From Mogibacterium sp. (GTDB lineage Bacteria; Bacillota; Clostridia; Peptostreptococcales; Anaerovoracaceae), in assembly GCA_017434685.1 (NCBI GenBank), contig JAFREV010000135.1, positions 1 through 16,402 of the forward strand: a stretch of DNA of 16,402 nucleotides, written 5' to 3'. A program made the translations under genes and the position numbers. Below the pieces are notes generated by a model. That model ran no database searches, was not told the DNA's origin, and worked only from the letters and a program-made list of their open reading frames with translations. Below, piece after piece: positions 1-7,133 of the stretch. Within the stretch, counting starts at the first letter, position 1. Each line of letters begins with the position of its first letter.

Positions 1-700
1 CGCTACTTTTCTTTATCCCTTTACCCTTCTTATATCTTCCGCCGGTATCCTCCGCTTCTTCAAACACGACCATAACTTCACCCGTGCCAAAAGCAGTTTT
101 CACCGTCATCTGCCCTATGCCGAGATTCTTTGCGCCGTGCTCTTTCAGGAACACGCGAAGCGCATCCGCGCAAACCATAGCCGCATCGCTTTGCAACATG
201 CAGTCATCAATATCCAGCACGAAATTGGACCTGGCCTTCTTAAAACCAACTTCTCCGTGCGGCCCTACGGCAAACACGGCTTTATTTCTATAATATTTTA
301 AAGTCTTTGCCCCTATGCAATCGCGCACTTTTGGATTCTCAAGGCCGCCGAGCCTCGTGAGCTTCGCTCTTACCTGCCCAGCCTTAAGCTCGCACTGCGC
401 TTCGTAACTCATCTCCTGCAAAGCGCAGCCCCCGCATTCTGCAAAATACGGGCATGCAGACTCTGCCCTCTCTTTCGACTCCTCAAGTATCTCTTGCAGA
501 ACCGCCTCCGCGGAGTTCTTCTTCTCCTTAATTATCTCCGCTCGCACCAGATCACCAGGCACGGCTCCGGCGAAGACTTTGCCGTCCTCCGCCGAGCATC
601 CGCCGCTCACAAAAACAGCAAGGCCTTCGCATCTTCCGAAAGCCCTGCCGTCATCCAGCATATCTTCTATTCTGAATTCTATTATCTGTCCGCTGTCCAT
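1..700 (-). CDS. rlmD: 23S rRNA (uracil-5-)-methyltransferase, RumA/RlmD family, N-terminal part (runs off the left edge)
   Basis: The first 233 residues of a TrmA/RumA-type RNA m5U methyltransferase, cut by the window edge, so the SAM-binding catalytic domain is not seen. Residues 1-70 form a TRAM-like RNA-binding domain (DGRAFGRCEGLAVFV, then GAVPGD) with a short insertion at about 34-42. An iron-sulfur site follows: C83-x5-C89-GG-C92-ALQ, with the likely fourth cysteine C167 in DIDDC. A YYRNKAVFAVG stretch (136-146) is the usual sequence after the cluster. The start is ATG at 700: AAGG lies 7-8 nt upstream, and the next upstream in-frame ATG hits a stop after two codons. It is the last visible gene of the murB-rapZ-whiA operon, 7 nt after a tiny lipoprotein-like frame. 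Family assignment is strong. Whether the target is U1939, U747 or both (RlmD versus RlmCD) cannot be told. Confidence 0.9.
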   Translation of the reverse strand, partial: MDSGQIIEFRIEDMLDDGRAFGRCEGLAVFVSGGCSAEDGKVFAGAVPGDLVRAEIIKEKKNSAEAVLQEILEESKERAESACPYFAECGGCALQEMSYEAQCELKAGQVRAKLTRLGGLENPKVRDCIGAKTLKYYRNKAVFAVGPHGEVGFKKARSNFVLDIDDCMLQSDAAMVCADALRVFLKEHGAKNLGIGQMTVKTAFGTGEVMVVFEEAEDTGGRYKKGKGIKKSS

Positions 701-707
701 ATATACC

Positions 708-845
708 TTAGTCCATTAGCTCTACCAGTTTTGAAACCAGTTTAACAAAATCGCCGGATGCAGTTTTCGAACTATCATTAGTCTGTCCTCCCGCTGCTCC
801 GCATGCAGCAAGATGCAAAGACAAAACGAGAGATAGAATAATCAT
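708..845 (-). CDS. Tiny lipoprotein-like open frame between whiA and rlmD, possibly frameshifted
   Basis: A 45-residue frame starting at ATG 845: MIILSLVLSLHLAACG, then a Gly/Ser-rich linker, then an amphipathic end (FVKLVSKLVELMD). The hydrophobic core and LAAC lipobox look like a lipoprotein signal, but ATG 845 has no ribosome binding site and lacks the usual lysines. A good site (AAGGAA, 7 nt spacing) sits instead before ATG 859, which overlaps the whiA stop as ATGA. From 859 only MKKN is read before TGA, and that TGA overlaps ATG 845 as TGATG. One extra A in the A5 run at about 849-853, or a -1 slip there, would give MKKKLMIILSLVLSLHLAAC, a textbook signal. So the real gene probably starts at 859. 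It may be a broken gene, a sequencing error, a stop-start pair or a programmed slip. Function unknown. Confidence 0.45.
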   Translation of the reverse strand: MIILSLVLSLHLAACGAAGGQTNDSSKTASGDFVKLVSKLVELMD

Positions 846-855
846 CAGTTTTTCT

Positions 856-1887
856 TCATACTATGTTTCCTTCAATCTGCTCAGCCATAGCTTTAATCTT
901 GGCAAATCTTTTATTGACTGCAGCCTTCCCGATAGGTGAATCGAGCGCCTCTCCTATCTCCGCAAGGCTCGCCTCAGGTCTCTCAAGCCTGAGTACAGCC
1001 ACATCTCTCAAAGGCTGTTCGAGAAACCTCAGTCCCTCATTACGCTCTTTAAGCTCAGTCTCCGGATCTGCATCCGCTGTAAGCGGGCGCCCGAGTTCAT
1101 CCTCTATTATCTTCTTTATCCAGGATGTCTGTTCCTGTGCTGCAGCAACCGTACGGTCAACATTTGCATCATCGCAGTTCATCATTCGTCTGATTTCCCC
1201 GTGCGTACTCTTGTTGACCCGGATGCTTTCATAATCCAGCATTGCCTCAGCCGCGCCCATGATGCCGAGCATATCACCGATATACGAGGCTTTCTTCATA
1301 TATACAACATAGTTATCTCTGCGTTTTGTGACATTTGCGGATAGTTCCACGAAAGATCCTATAAGTTTTTTCAAATCGTTTGCGCTCTGTTCCTTGTCCA
1401 GGACAAATTCGAGATGGTAACTCTTCCTCGGGTCGGACATCGTTCCACACGAGAGAAACATCCCTCTCATATATGCCCTTTTGTCGCACTTTGCCTTTAC
1501 GATAGGCTGGTAAATACCGTCGCTGAAATAATCGTCTCCCTCCCGAATCAGCATCATCCCGGTTTCTCTCAGAATCTGCACCGACTTTTCTTCCGGCCCT
1601 ATGTTCAGATAGTATCTGTTTCTGACCCTGCGGTTCCTGCTGCCGGGCCTCTGCGAATCTCCGATTTCCATCGTAACTTTATTGCGGAAATAACTCTCAA
1701 TAAGCACCTTGAAGTGTCTGGCCGTCGCAGCGTTTTCGGTAGTCGCCACAATTCCGATTTTTCCGCCTCCGAGCAATTTAACAGAGCTGGACACCCTCAG
1801 AAATCCCGCGATTTCCGCAAGCATGCAGCACTTTTTCTTAGGCTCGAGCCTCGCTAATTCACCTTTGACATCCTGTGAAAACGACAT
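856..1887 (-). CDS. whiA: DNA-binding protein WhiA
   Basis: 343 residues, close to the usual WhiA length (about 310-330). The N-terminal half (MSFSQDVKGELAR, then CCMLAEIAGFLRVSSS) is the degenerate LAGLIDADG-like fold of the family. The stretch RAYMRGMFLSCGTMSDPRKSYHLEF (about 137-161) is the conserved second repeat. The C-terminal helix-turn-helix spans about 300-338 (ASLAEIGEALDSPIGKAAVNKR). WhiA controls sporulation genes in actinomycetes and affects cell division and chromosome segregation in Bacillus. Here it follows rapZ by 8 nt, and its AAAGGGG binding site overlaps the rapZ stop, implying coupled translation. In most Firmicutes yvcK sits between these two genes; it is absent here. 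Confidence 0.96.
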   Translation of the reverse strand: MSFSQDVKGELARLEPKKKCCMLAEIAGFLRVSSSVKLLGGGKIGIVATTENAATARHFKVLIESYFRNKVTMEIGDSQRPGSRNRRVRNRYYLNIGPEEKSVQILRETGMMLIREGDDYFSDGIYQPIVKAKCDKRAYMRGMFLSCGTMSDPRKSYHLEFVLDKEQSANDLKKLIGSFVELSANVTKRRDNYVVYMKKASYIGDMLGIMGAAEAMLDYESIRVNKSTHGEIRRMMNCDDANVDRTVAAAQEQTSWIKKIIEDELGRPLTADADPETELKERNEGLRFLEQPLRDVAVLRLERPEASLAEIGEALDSPIGKAAVNKRFAKIKAMAEQIEGNIV

Positions 1888-1895
1888 GTTCCCCT

Positions 1896-2762
1896 TTATT
1901 TATTCTGAAGATCCAAATCCCTATGTGCAACTCTGACTCTCATCCCGTCTTCCCTGAATTTCTCCGCTATCGCATTGGCAACGGCAACCGATCTGTGATG
2001 GCCTCCCGTGCAGCCGAATGCGATATTGAGATGGTATTTGCCTTCATTTATATATCCCGGAATCATATTGCTGATCAACTCATGAGTCGAGTCCACAAAG
2101 TCGCGCGCTATGTCATGCTTAAATACGAATTCCACGACCTTTTTATTCTTGCCCGTGAGTTTTTTCAGACTCGGTACCCAAAACGGATTCGGTATAAATC
2201 TCACATCAAACATGATATCTGCTTCACTTGGTATTCCATACTTGAAACCAAACGAACTGATATTGATTGCGAAATTAGATGAACCTCTTCCGCCGTAAAA
2301 CATGCGATCAAGTTCAGAGTTCATCTCAGATGGTTTGAGGCTCGTGGTATCAAGGATGTAATCCGCTTTGGATTTGATGTCCTTGAGTTTAGCCCTCTCC
2401 TCCTCGATTACCGATTCGCTGGCCTCGGCGCCTGACAGAGGATGGTTCCTCCTTACCTCGTTATATCGCCTGACTATCTCAGGTGCGGAAGCTTCCATAA
2501 AGAGTACCGTAAGATCAATTCCCGGTCTGTTTCTGAGAATATCTATCTCCTCGGCAAGCCTACTGAAGAATCCGCCGGATCTTAAATCCGCAACAAATGC
2601 GACTTTATCAATGCTACTCGTATCTGCTGCAGCCATCTCGAGAAAGTTTCCGATAAGAGCGGGCGGCATATTGTCCACGCAGTAATATCCCTGGTCCTCA
2701 AACCAGTCAGCCGCTCTTGATCTTCCGGCACCGGACATTCCGGTGATTATCACGACTTTCAT
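1896..2762 (-). CDS. rapZ: RapZ/YvcJ family nucleotide-binding protein (RNase adapter family)
   Basis: 288 residues, full length for the family. The N-terminal P-loop is G8-MSGAG-R14-S15, so the Walker A lysine is arginine. FEDQGYYCVDNMPP (21-34) and FVADLRSGGF (57-66) are family hallmarks. The C-terminal domain has SSFGFKYGIPSEADIMFDVRF (169-189) and FGCTGGHHRSV (249-259), the conserved block that in E. coli RapZ belongs to the sRNA/metabolite-binding half. In E. coli the protein delivers GlmZ to RNase E and senses glucosamine-6-phosphate. In Firmicutes YvcJ is a GTP/ATP-binding protein whose role is unclear. The gene starts 2 nt after the PHP gene, and its AAGGAC binding site lies inside that gene's last codons. 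The neighbourhood (murB, whiA) fits a cell-wall or sugar-nucleotide signalling role, but that is inference. Confidence 0.95.
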   Translation of the reverse strand: MKVVIITGMSGAGRSRAADWFEDQGYYCVDNMPPALIGNFLEMAAADTSSIDKVAFVADLRSGGFFSRLAEEIDILRNRPGIDLTVLFMEASAPEIVRRYNEVRRNHPLSGAEASESVIEEERAKLKDIKSKADYILDTTSLKPSEMNSELDRMFYGGRGSSNFAINISSFGFKYGIPSEADIMFDVRFIPNPFWVPSLKKLTGKNKKVVEFVFKHDIARDFVDSTHELISNMIPGYINEGKYHLNIAFGCTGGHHRSVAVANAIAEKFREDGMRVRVAHRDLDLQNK

Positions 2763-2764
2763 GT

Positions 2765-3535
2765 CTATCCGTCCTTTCTCTCTACGACATTCACTATCCT
2801 GTCAATGCCTATACCTGCCTCAAATGCAAGCGCAAGGCTCTCGGCATAGCGCCCCACATGTTCGGGTTTGTGCGCATCGCTCGAAATAACAAAGTTAACA
2901 TCGTACGCTGCATATATCTTAAGGTCATCCGCGTTCGGATGTTTGTGCCTTGCATTAATCTCAACCAGTGTTCCCGTCTTCTCGCAGGCTGCCGCCACTT
3001 CCTCTTCATTTATATATGCTTTATCGCCGGGATGCGTGAGTATCTTTATATTGTTGCTCGTAAGCGCCTTAACAATGCGCTTCGTATTATCTTCTCTCAG
3101 CTTCGCCTTAGCCTTCTCGGAAATCGGCGCATGAAACGAAGCAAAGTTTCCCATCATATTGCATTTCGGGACATAATGATATCCTGCGTTTACGAAATCG
3201 TAATCCTTGAAGTCCCCGGCAGCGACATCCAGTCCGTTTGCGCTGTCGACTATATCCGCTTCAACGCCGAGATATATTTTTACATCCGGATATGCCCTCT
3301 GAGCCTCTTCTATATCCGCTCTCATCTCGGGAATTCTCTTCGGGTCGAGGCCGTAAAAATCCGAAGGGCCGTGATCCGTAATTGCAAGTTCGGAAAGCCC
3401 TTTCTCTGATGCTGCACGCACATTGTCTATTATGCGACCTTTGCCGTGAAAATACGGGCCCACTCTAGAGTAAACCGTGTGCGTGTGATAGTCCGCTGTT
3501 ATTCTGTATTTTTTCTCTATTTCCTTCAGATCCAT
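2765..3535 (-). CDS. PHP-domain phosphoesterase, YcdX-like
   Basis: 256 residues from ATG 3535; a TTG at 3541 would add two residues and is better spaced from the weak GGA upstream. All the metal-binding motifs of a polymerase/histidinol-phosphatase (PHP) domain are present: DYHTHT (15-20), ITDHGP (52-57), GVEADI (90-95), THPGD with H168, EINARHK (192-198) and SSDAHKP (218-224). The pattern is that of the stand-alone YcdX group, trinuclear-metal phosphatases of unknown natural substrate; residues 90-95 and 218-224 would complete the metal site. It lies between murB and rapZ, a common clostridial order. It is not the HisK type strictly required for histidine synthesis, since no his genes are nearby, though that cannot be excluded. 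Confidence 0.88.
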   Translation of the reverse strand: MDLKEIEKKYRITADYHTHTVYSRVGPYFHGKGRIIDNVRAASEKGLSELAITDHGPSDFYGLDPKRIPEMRADIEEAQRAYPDVKIYLGVEADIVDSANGLDVAAGDFKDYDFVNAGYHYVPKCNMMGNFASFHAPISEKAKAKLREDNTKRIVKALTSNNIKILTHPGDKAYINEEEVAAACEKTGTLVEINARHKHPNADDLKIYAAYDVNFVISSDAHKPEHVGRYAESLALAFEAGIGIDRIVNVVERKDG

Positions 3536-3619
3536 TATCAATTAGTCCGTATACTTCATTGCCCCGCATAAGAGCACAGTTACCACGATGAACTCATCGG
3601 GACTATGGAACCTCTCAGA

Positions 3620-4567
3620 TTACAATTCGCAGTTAATCAGCCTGACTTCAGGCTCGAGCATAATGCCGCTCTTTTCATAGACTGTCTCTCTGACATGTCT
3701 CATAACTGCAAGCACATCTTCACAAGTCGCTCCGCCTTCGTTTATAACAAATCCCGAATGCTTTTCGGAAACTGCCGCGCCACCGACTCTGTATCCTTTG
3801 AGTCCTGCCTCTTCAATGAGCGCTGCTGCAAATCCTCCAACCGGTCTCTTGAATGTGCTGCCCGCACTCGGGAAATTCACCGGCTGTTTGGAATTCCTCT
3901 TTGCGGCAAGTTCGGAAACTCTGTCTGCTATCTCCGCCGGCTCATCCTTGCTTAGTCTGAAGACCGCCGAGAGTATCACTATGTCTCCCTTTTGGGCCCT
4001 GCTGCTTCTGTATCCGAAATCCATATCTTCATTCGTCAAATCCAGTATCTCGCATTTGTCTAAAGACATCGCTCTGACCGACTCAGCTATATCCTTTATT
4101 TCACCGCCGTAAGCTCCCGCGTTCATAAAAACTGCGCCGCCGATCGAACCCGGTATCCCGCTCGCAAATTCAAATCCGGCAAGCCCGTGCTCCGTCAGAA
4201 AAGCGCTCGTTGACGACATGAGTTTGGCTGCTCCTACATGCACAAGCGTGTCATCGTTCTCATCCGCGAATATGCTGTCGAAATCACCTCCGAGCTTGAT
4301 TGCAATCCCCGGATAGCCTTCATCGGATACGAGAAGATTGGAGCCGTTTCCGACCAACATATATTCCGCACCCTCTTCATTCACAATCCTGAGGACGGCA
4401 GATAATTCATCTTCATTTGAAATCACTGCAAGGCAAGCCGCAGGTCCGCCTATCCTAAAAGATGTATGCCTGCTCATCGGCTCATCCGCCGTCAGCCTCT
4501 CCGCCGGCAGGACCTCCGCAATTTTCTCTATCGCCCTATTCGTTTCTTCCTTCAAAATCATCTTCAT
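3620..4567 (-). CDS. murB: UDP-N-acetylenolpyruvoylglucosamine reductase
   Basis: MurB reduces UDP-GlcNAc-enolpyruvate to UDP-MurNAc with FAD and NADPH in the cytoplasm, the second committed step of peptidoglycan synthesis. The FAD-binding segments are SFRIGGPA (36-43), GNGSNLLV (73-80) and SGIPGSIGGAVFMNAGAYGGE split across 136-156. FGYRSSR (184-190) carries the catalytic arginine region. SAGSTFKRP (234-242) carries the catalytic serine S237, and LEPEVRLI near the end carries E307. This is the short type IIa form. The start is taken as ATG 4567 (MKMILKEE, 315 residues); an upstream TTG at 4573 abuts a -10 box. There is no clear ribosome binding site and the promoter lies so close that the message may be leaderless. 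First gene of the murB-PHP-rapZ-whiA-rlmD operon, 84 nt before the PHP gene. Confidence 0.96.
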   Translation of the reverse strand: MKMILKEETNRAIEKIAEVLPAERLTADEPMSRHTSFRIGGPAACLAVISNEDELSAVLRIVNEEGAEYMLVGNGSNLLVSDEGYPGIAIKLGGDFDSIFADENDDTLVHVGAAKLMSSTSAFLTEHGLAGFEFASGIPGSIGGAVFMNAGAYGGEIKDIAESVRAMSLDKCEILDLTNEDMDFGYRSSRAQKGDIVILSAVFRLSKDEPAEIADRVSELAAKRNSKQPVNFPSAGSTFKRPVGGFAAALIEEAGLKGYRVGGAAVSEKHSGFVINEGGATCEDVLAVMRHVRETVYEKSGIMLEPEVRLINCEL

Positions 4568-4573
4568 ACACAA

Positions 4574-4601
4574 ATTATATAATGATAAGTTTAATAATCA
4601 A
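4574..4601 (-). promoter_or_regulatory. Sigma-A type promoter of the murB operon
   Basis: On the minus strand TTGATT (4601-4596), a 16-nt AT-rich spacer, then a perfect TATAAT (4579-4574). A start site about 7 nt downstream of the -10 falls at about 4567, on the murB ATG itself, so the transcript would have almost no leader. Confidence 0.7.
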
Positions 4602-4630
4602 CATTAGTTATCAAGAACCATTTTATAAAA

Positions 4631-4751
4631 AAGACGCAAAGTATTTGATGCAGAGCGAGGAAAAGCCTGTTTGAGCGAGCGGAGCGTACTTAGAGGTACG
4701 TGAACGTGAAAACAGGCTTTGACGAAGCTATGCGCAAATTATTTGTGTCTT
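4631..4751. repeat. 121-bp imperfect palindrome between the nuclease gene and the murB promoter
   Basis: Nested inverted repeats. The outer arms 4631-4647 and 4735-4752 match at about 14 of 17 positions (AAGACGCAAAG against the complement of TTTGTGTCTT). The middle arms AAAGCCTGTTT (4662-4672) and AAACAGGCTTT (4710-4720) are perfect over 11 bp. The core is CGTAC (4685-4689), a 6-nt loop and GTACG (4696-4700). The right edge touches the stop codon of the nuclease gene and the left edge is about 30 bp before the murB promoter. It has no coding potential that I can see. It could be a dispersed palindromic repeat (REP or MITE-like) or a transcription-ending/insulating structure for the nuclease operon. 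Confidence 0.7.
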
Positions 4752-5827
4752 TAAGGTTCACAACTTCCGCAAGGCGTATACCCCTGCGACGTCAATTCCA
4801 CTCTCGTCGCCGTAACTTCCTCTCTGTTATGCTCCGACATGCTCTTTGCACCATCGCATGACGGATAATGGAACACGCCCGATCTCTTATTGATGACGTA
4901 CAGCCTCGCATCCTGAGCGGCTTGTTCCTCAGTAGTCACAATGCCGCCTTTGTAATCTATCTCAGCTCCCGGAGTCACATTAAAGCAATATACATTAAAC
5001 GACAGACCTTCTCCGTTATCCTCAACAGAGCGTGCCACCATATGCACACCCCTGGCTATGAGTTCCTTGCCGCTGTACACAGGCTCGGACATATACAGCA
5101 CGTGATTGCCCGTGCTCCAGATGTAATGAGTTGTCTCTTCTTCAAGTGGCCTCATCCCGTCGTAGTTCAGATAGTGCGTACCTGTGATGAGGTTGCCTTC
5201 GTTCGCATTCTCTGCCGAAAGAGACCATGCTATCAGATGGCAACGCTCCCAGCTTTGTCCTTTGGCCCAGCCTGACGGATGGATTGAGGATATGTCTCCT
5301 CTCTCGGCTCCTTCCTCCGGCATTGTCTCTCTTCCGAGGCAGCCGTAAGCAGCCCTGCAGCGACCGTGCTCATCGAGAGGATTGTAGAATTCATAAGGTG
5401 TCAATTTGCTTGAATCGACAGTTCCGAGGAGATTACCTTTCGTCTTCCACTTATCTCCCTCCTGCACCAGACCTGCTTTGGCGTAAACCTCCTCAGGAAA
5501 TTCCGGCACATTGCCATTTATTACCACATAGTGGTTTCCGTCATACTTGGGGAGGTTCTTTCCGTCGAGTGAACCGGCATCGCCGGCACTTCCGTTCTCG
5601 TTTTCACTCTCGGAATCCGCGATGTCTTCAACTGTAGAAACAGGTTCCTCTTCATTTACCCGTTCCTCCGACACATATCCGAGTCTTATTATCAAAGCAT
5701 CTCTCGCACTCTTTACAAAAGGTGCATCTGAGAACAGAAAAATCAGCACTGCGAGCAGCAGTACAATCAATAGTGCGAGAGCCGGCTTGCGCCGGCTCCC
5801 TGATTTGTCCTTTTGATTAATTGTCAT
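4751..5827 (-). CDS. Membrane-anchored DNA/RNA non-specific endonuclease with C-terminal Cys-rich module
   Basis: 358 residues. A basic N-terminus (KSGSRRKP) precedes one membrane segment (about 16-33, ALALLIVLLLAVLIFLF), with no lipobox, so the bulk should lie outside the cell. An acidic Ser/Glu/Gly linker follows (about 55-90). The nuclease domain (about 95-290) has the His-metal motif ERCHLIAWSL (194-203, likely catalytic H197) and NLITGTHYLN (212-221), as in DNA-entry nuclease/EndA-type enzymes. The last 50 residues (YVINKRSGVFHYPSCDG ... PCGSC) form a small module with C324, C353 and C356 that resembles Ada-type metal-binding domains found at the end of secreted clostridial proteins. Its ATG overlaps the telA stop by one base (TAATG), so translation is coupled. 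Possible roles are nutrient DNA breakdown, DNA uptake or defence; the sequence does not decide. Confidence 0.85.
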   Translation of the reverse strand: MTINQKDKSGSRRKPALALLIVLLLAVLIFLFSDAPFVKSARDALIIRLGYVSEERVNEEEPVSTVEDIADSESENENGSAGDAGSLDGKNLPKYDGNHYVVINGNVPEFPEEVYAKAGLVQEGDKWKTKGNLLGTVDSSKLTPYEFYNPLDEHGRCRAAYGCLGRETMPEEGAERGDISSIHPSGWAKGQSWERCHLIAWSLSAENANEGNLITGTHYLNYDGMRPLEEETTHYIWSTGNHVLYMSEPVYSGKELIARGVHMVARSVEDNGEGLSFNVYCFNVTPGAEIDYKGGIVTTEEQAAQDARLYVINKRSGVFHYPSCDGAKSMSEHNREEVTATRVELTSQGYTPCGSCEP

Positions 5828-7080
5828 TAGTTATTCTCGACATTTCTTGCAGCTGCAAGTTCTTCTGCGGATTTGCCGACATTGCCTGCCATGGAGAGCA
5901 TCTTGTCCTTGAGTTCCTGCTCGATTCTGACGAGCTCTTTCTCTGCCTCAGCTCTTGCGATCTTGCCGTCTTCCTGAATCTGCTGGATCTCGTCAAGTGC
6001 ACTGATGAGCTGCTGGTTGGTGTTCTGGAGAGTCTCGATATCTACGATGCCTCTCTCGCTTGCCTTGGCTGTATCCACAGTGCTCTGGTGAAGTGCCTCT
6101 GCATTCTTCTTGAGCATCTCGTTTGTTGCTTCGGTGACAGCCTGCTGAGCCTTAACTGCTTCCTGAGTATGGTAGTTGTTGAGAGCCAGTACCATCTGTG
6201 TCTTCCAGATAGGAATTACATTGATGATGGTGGAGTGGATTTTCTCGGACATGATAGTATCCGAGTTCTGTACCATTCTGATTTCAGGTGCGGACTGGAG
6301 GCAAACAGTTCTCGAAAGTTCGAGATCATAGAGTTTCTTCTCAAATCTTGTGATCATGTCTGAGAAGTCCTTTGCAGCCTGGACGTCCTCAGGTGCGTTG
6401 GTCTCTCTGGCCTTGGCCTCGAGCTCTGGAAGCTCTTCGTTCTTAGCTTTCTCAAGTCTGAGTTTGCCGGCCTCGATATACATCGAAACTTCCTTGAAGT
6501 AGAGTTTGTTCTTATCGTAGAGTTTGTCGAGCTGGACAATGTCCTTTACGAGCTGCTCTTCGTGCTCCTCGAGAAGCTTAACCAGTCTGTCTACATTCTG
6601 CTCTGTGGTGCTGTACTGAGTCTTGAGCTCCTCGAATCTCTTGTTGGCGTTGCTGAAAAGCCCGCCGAGGAATCCTTTCTTAGGTTCGCCGTTTGTCTTG
6701 AGTTCTACGAGCAGTGATGAGAGAACCTTACCTGTCTCACCCATGTCTTTTGCTCTTACGCTCTGAAGAGCGCCGTCGGCAAAGTCAGAAACCTTGCGCT
6801 GTGCGCTTGCACCGTAGCCGAGTACAGCATTGCTGTCTGTGATGTCAATCTTCTCGGCAACTGCATTAATCTGTCTCTTCTCATCATCTGTGAACTGAGC
6901 GAGGCGGTCTTCTGTCTTGACTTCCTCTACCGGCTCAAGATCGATCATCGGAGCCATGTCCATAGCTGCTGCCTGAGCGGCAACCTCGTTAACTTCTGCC
7001 GCAAGATCGGCTGTCTGTGTTTCGACTGCTTCGTTTACTGCCTCATTGACAGCTTCCGGAGTAAGATCAAATTCTGCCAT
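5827..7080 (-). CDS. TelA family protein (toxic anion resistance/YaaN-like)
   Basis: 417 residues, cytoplasmic, largely alpha-helical with coiled-coil stretches (about 145-220 and 305-395). An acidic N-terminal tail carries the short repeat EAVNEAVNEAVE (9-20). GFLGGLF (137-143) and INVIPIWKTQMVLALNN (286-302) are recognisable TelA-family segments. Family members were linked to tellurite resistance and, in Gram-positives, to envelope stress and resistance to antimicrobials; the biochemical activity is not known. An AGGAGG site 6 nt before ATG 7080 is the strongest in this operon. It follows an XpaC-like gene, the same pairing as xpaC-yaaN in Bacillus, and overlaps the nuclease gene by one base. 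No tellurium-specific ter genes are present, so 'toxic anion resistance' is a family name, not a shown function. Confidence 0.88.
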   Translation of the reverse strand: MAEFDLTPEAVNEAVNEAVETQTADLAAEVNEVAAQAAAMDMAPMIDLEPVEEVKTEDRLAQFTDDEKRQINAVAEKIDITDSNAVLGYGASAQRKVSDFADGALQSVRAKDMGETGKVLSSLLVELKTNGEPKKGFLGGLFSNANKRFEELKTQYSTTEQNVDRLVKLLEEHEEQLVKDIVQLDKLYDKNKLYFKEVSMYIEAGKLRLEKAKNEELPELEAKARETNAPEDVQAAKDFSDMITRFEKKLYDLELSRTVCLQSAPEIRMVQNSDTIMSEKIHSTIINVIPIWKTQMVLALNNYHTQEAVKAQQAVTEATNEMLKKNAEALHQSTVDTAKASERGIVDIETLQNTNQQLISALDEIQQIQEDGKIARAEAEKELVRIEQELKDKMLSMAGNVGKSAEELAAARNVENN

Positions 7081-7103
7081 GTTTTTCCTCCTAATAATTT
7101 CCC

Positions 7104-7117
7104 GGCTCCGCTGAGCC
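7104..7117 (-). other. Small hairpin between xpaC-like gene and telA
   Basis: GGCTC, 4-nt loop, GAGCC in the 53-nt gap before telA, just upstream of its strong AGGAGG site. It has no T-run, so it is not an ordinary terminator. It may tune message stability or the ratio of the two proteins; this is inference. Confidence 0.35.
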
Positions 7118-7133
7118 CTTTAAAAATATACTG

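Noticed and set aside
2858..3409. A 183-codon plus-strand open frame opposite the PHP gene
   Set aside because: The minus-strand PHP protein has a full set of metal-binding motifs; the plus frame is cysteine- and isoleucine-rich antisense sequence with no recognisable domain.
3542..3619. Short frames (such as MKYTD) and a CGATGA/TCATCG hairpin between murB and the PHP gene
   Set aside because: The frames are five codons or so with no clear ribosome binding site, and the hairpin has a 2-4 nt loop and no T-run; too weak to annotate.
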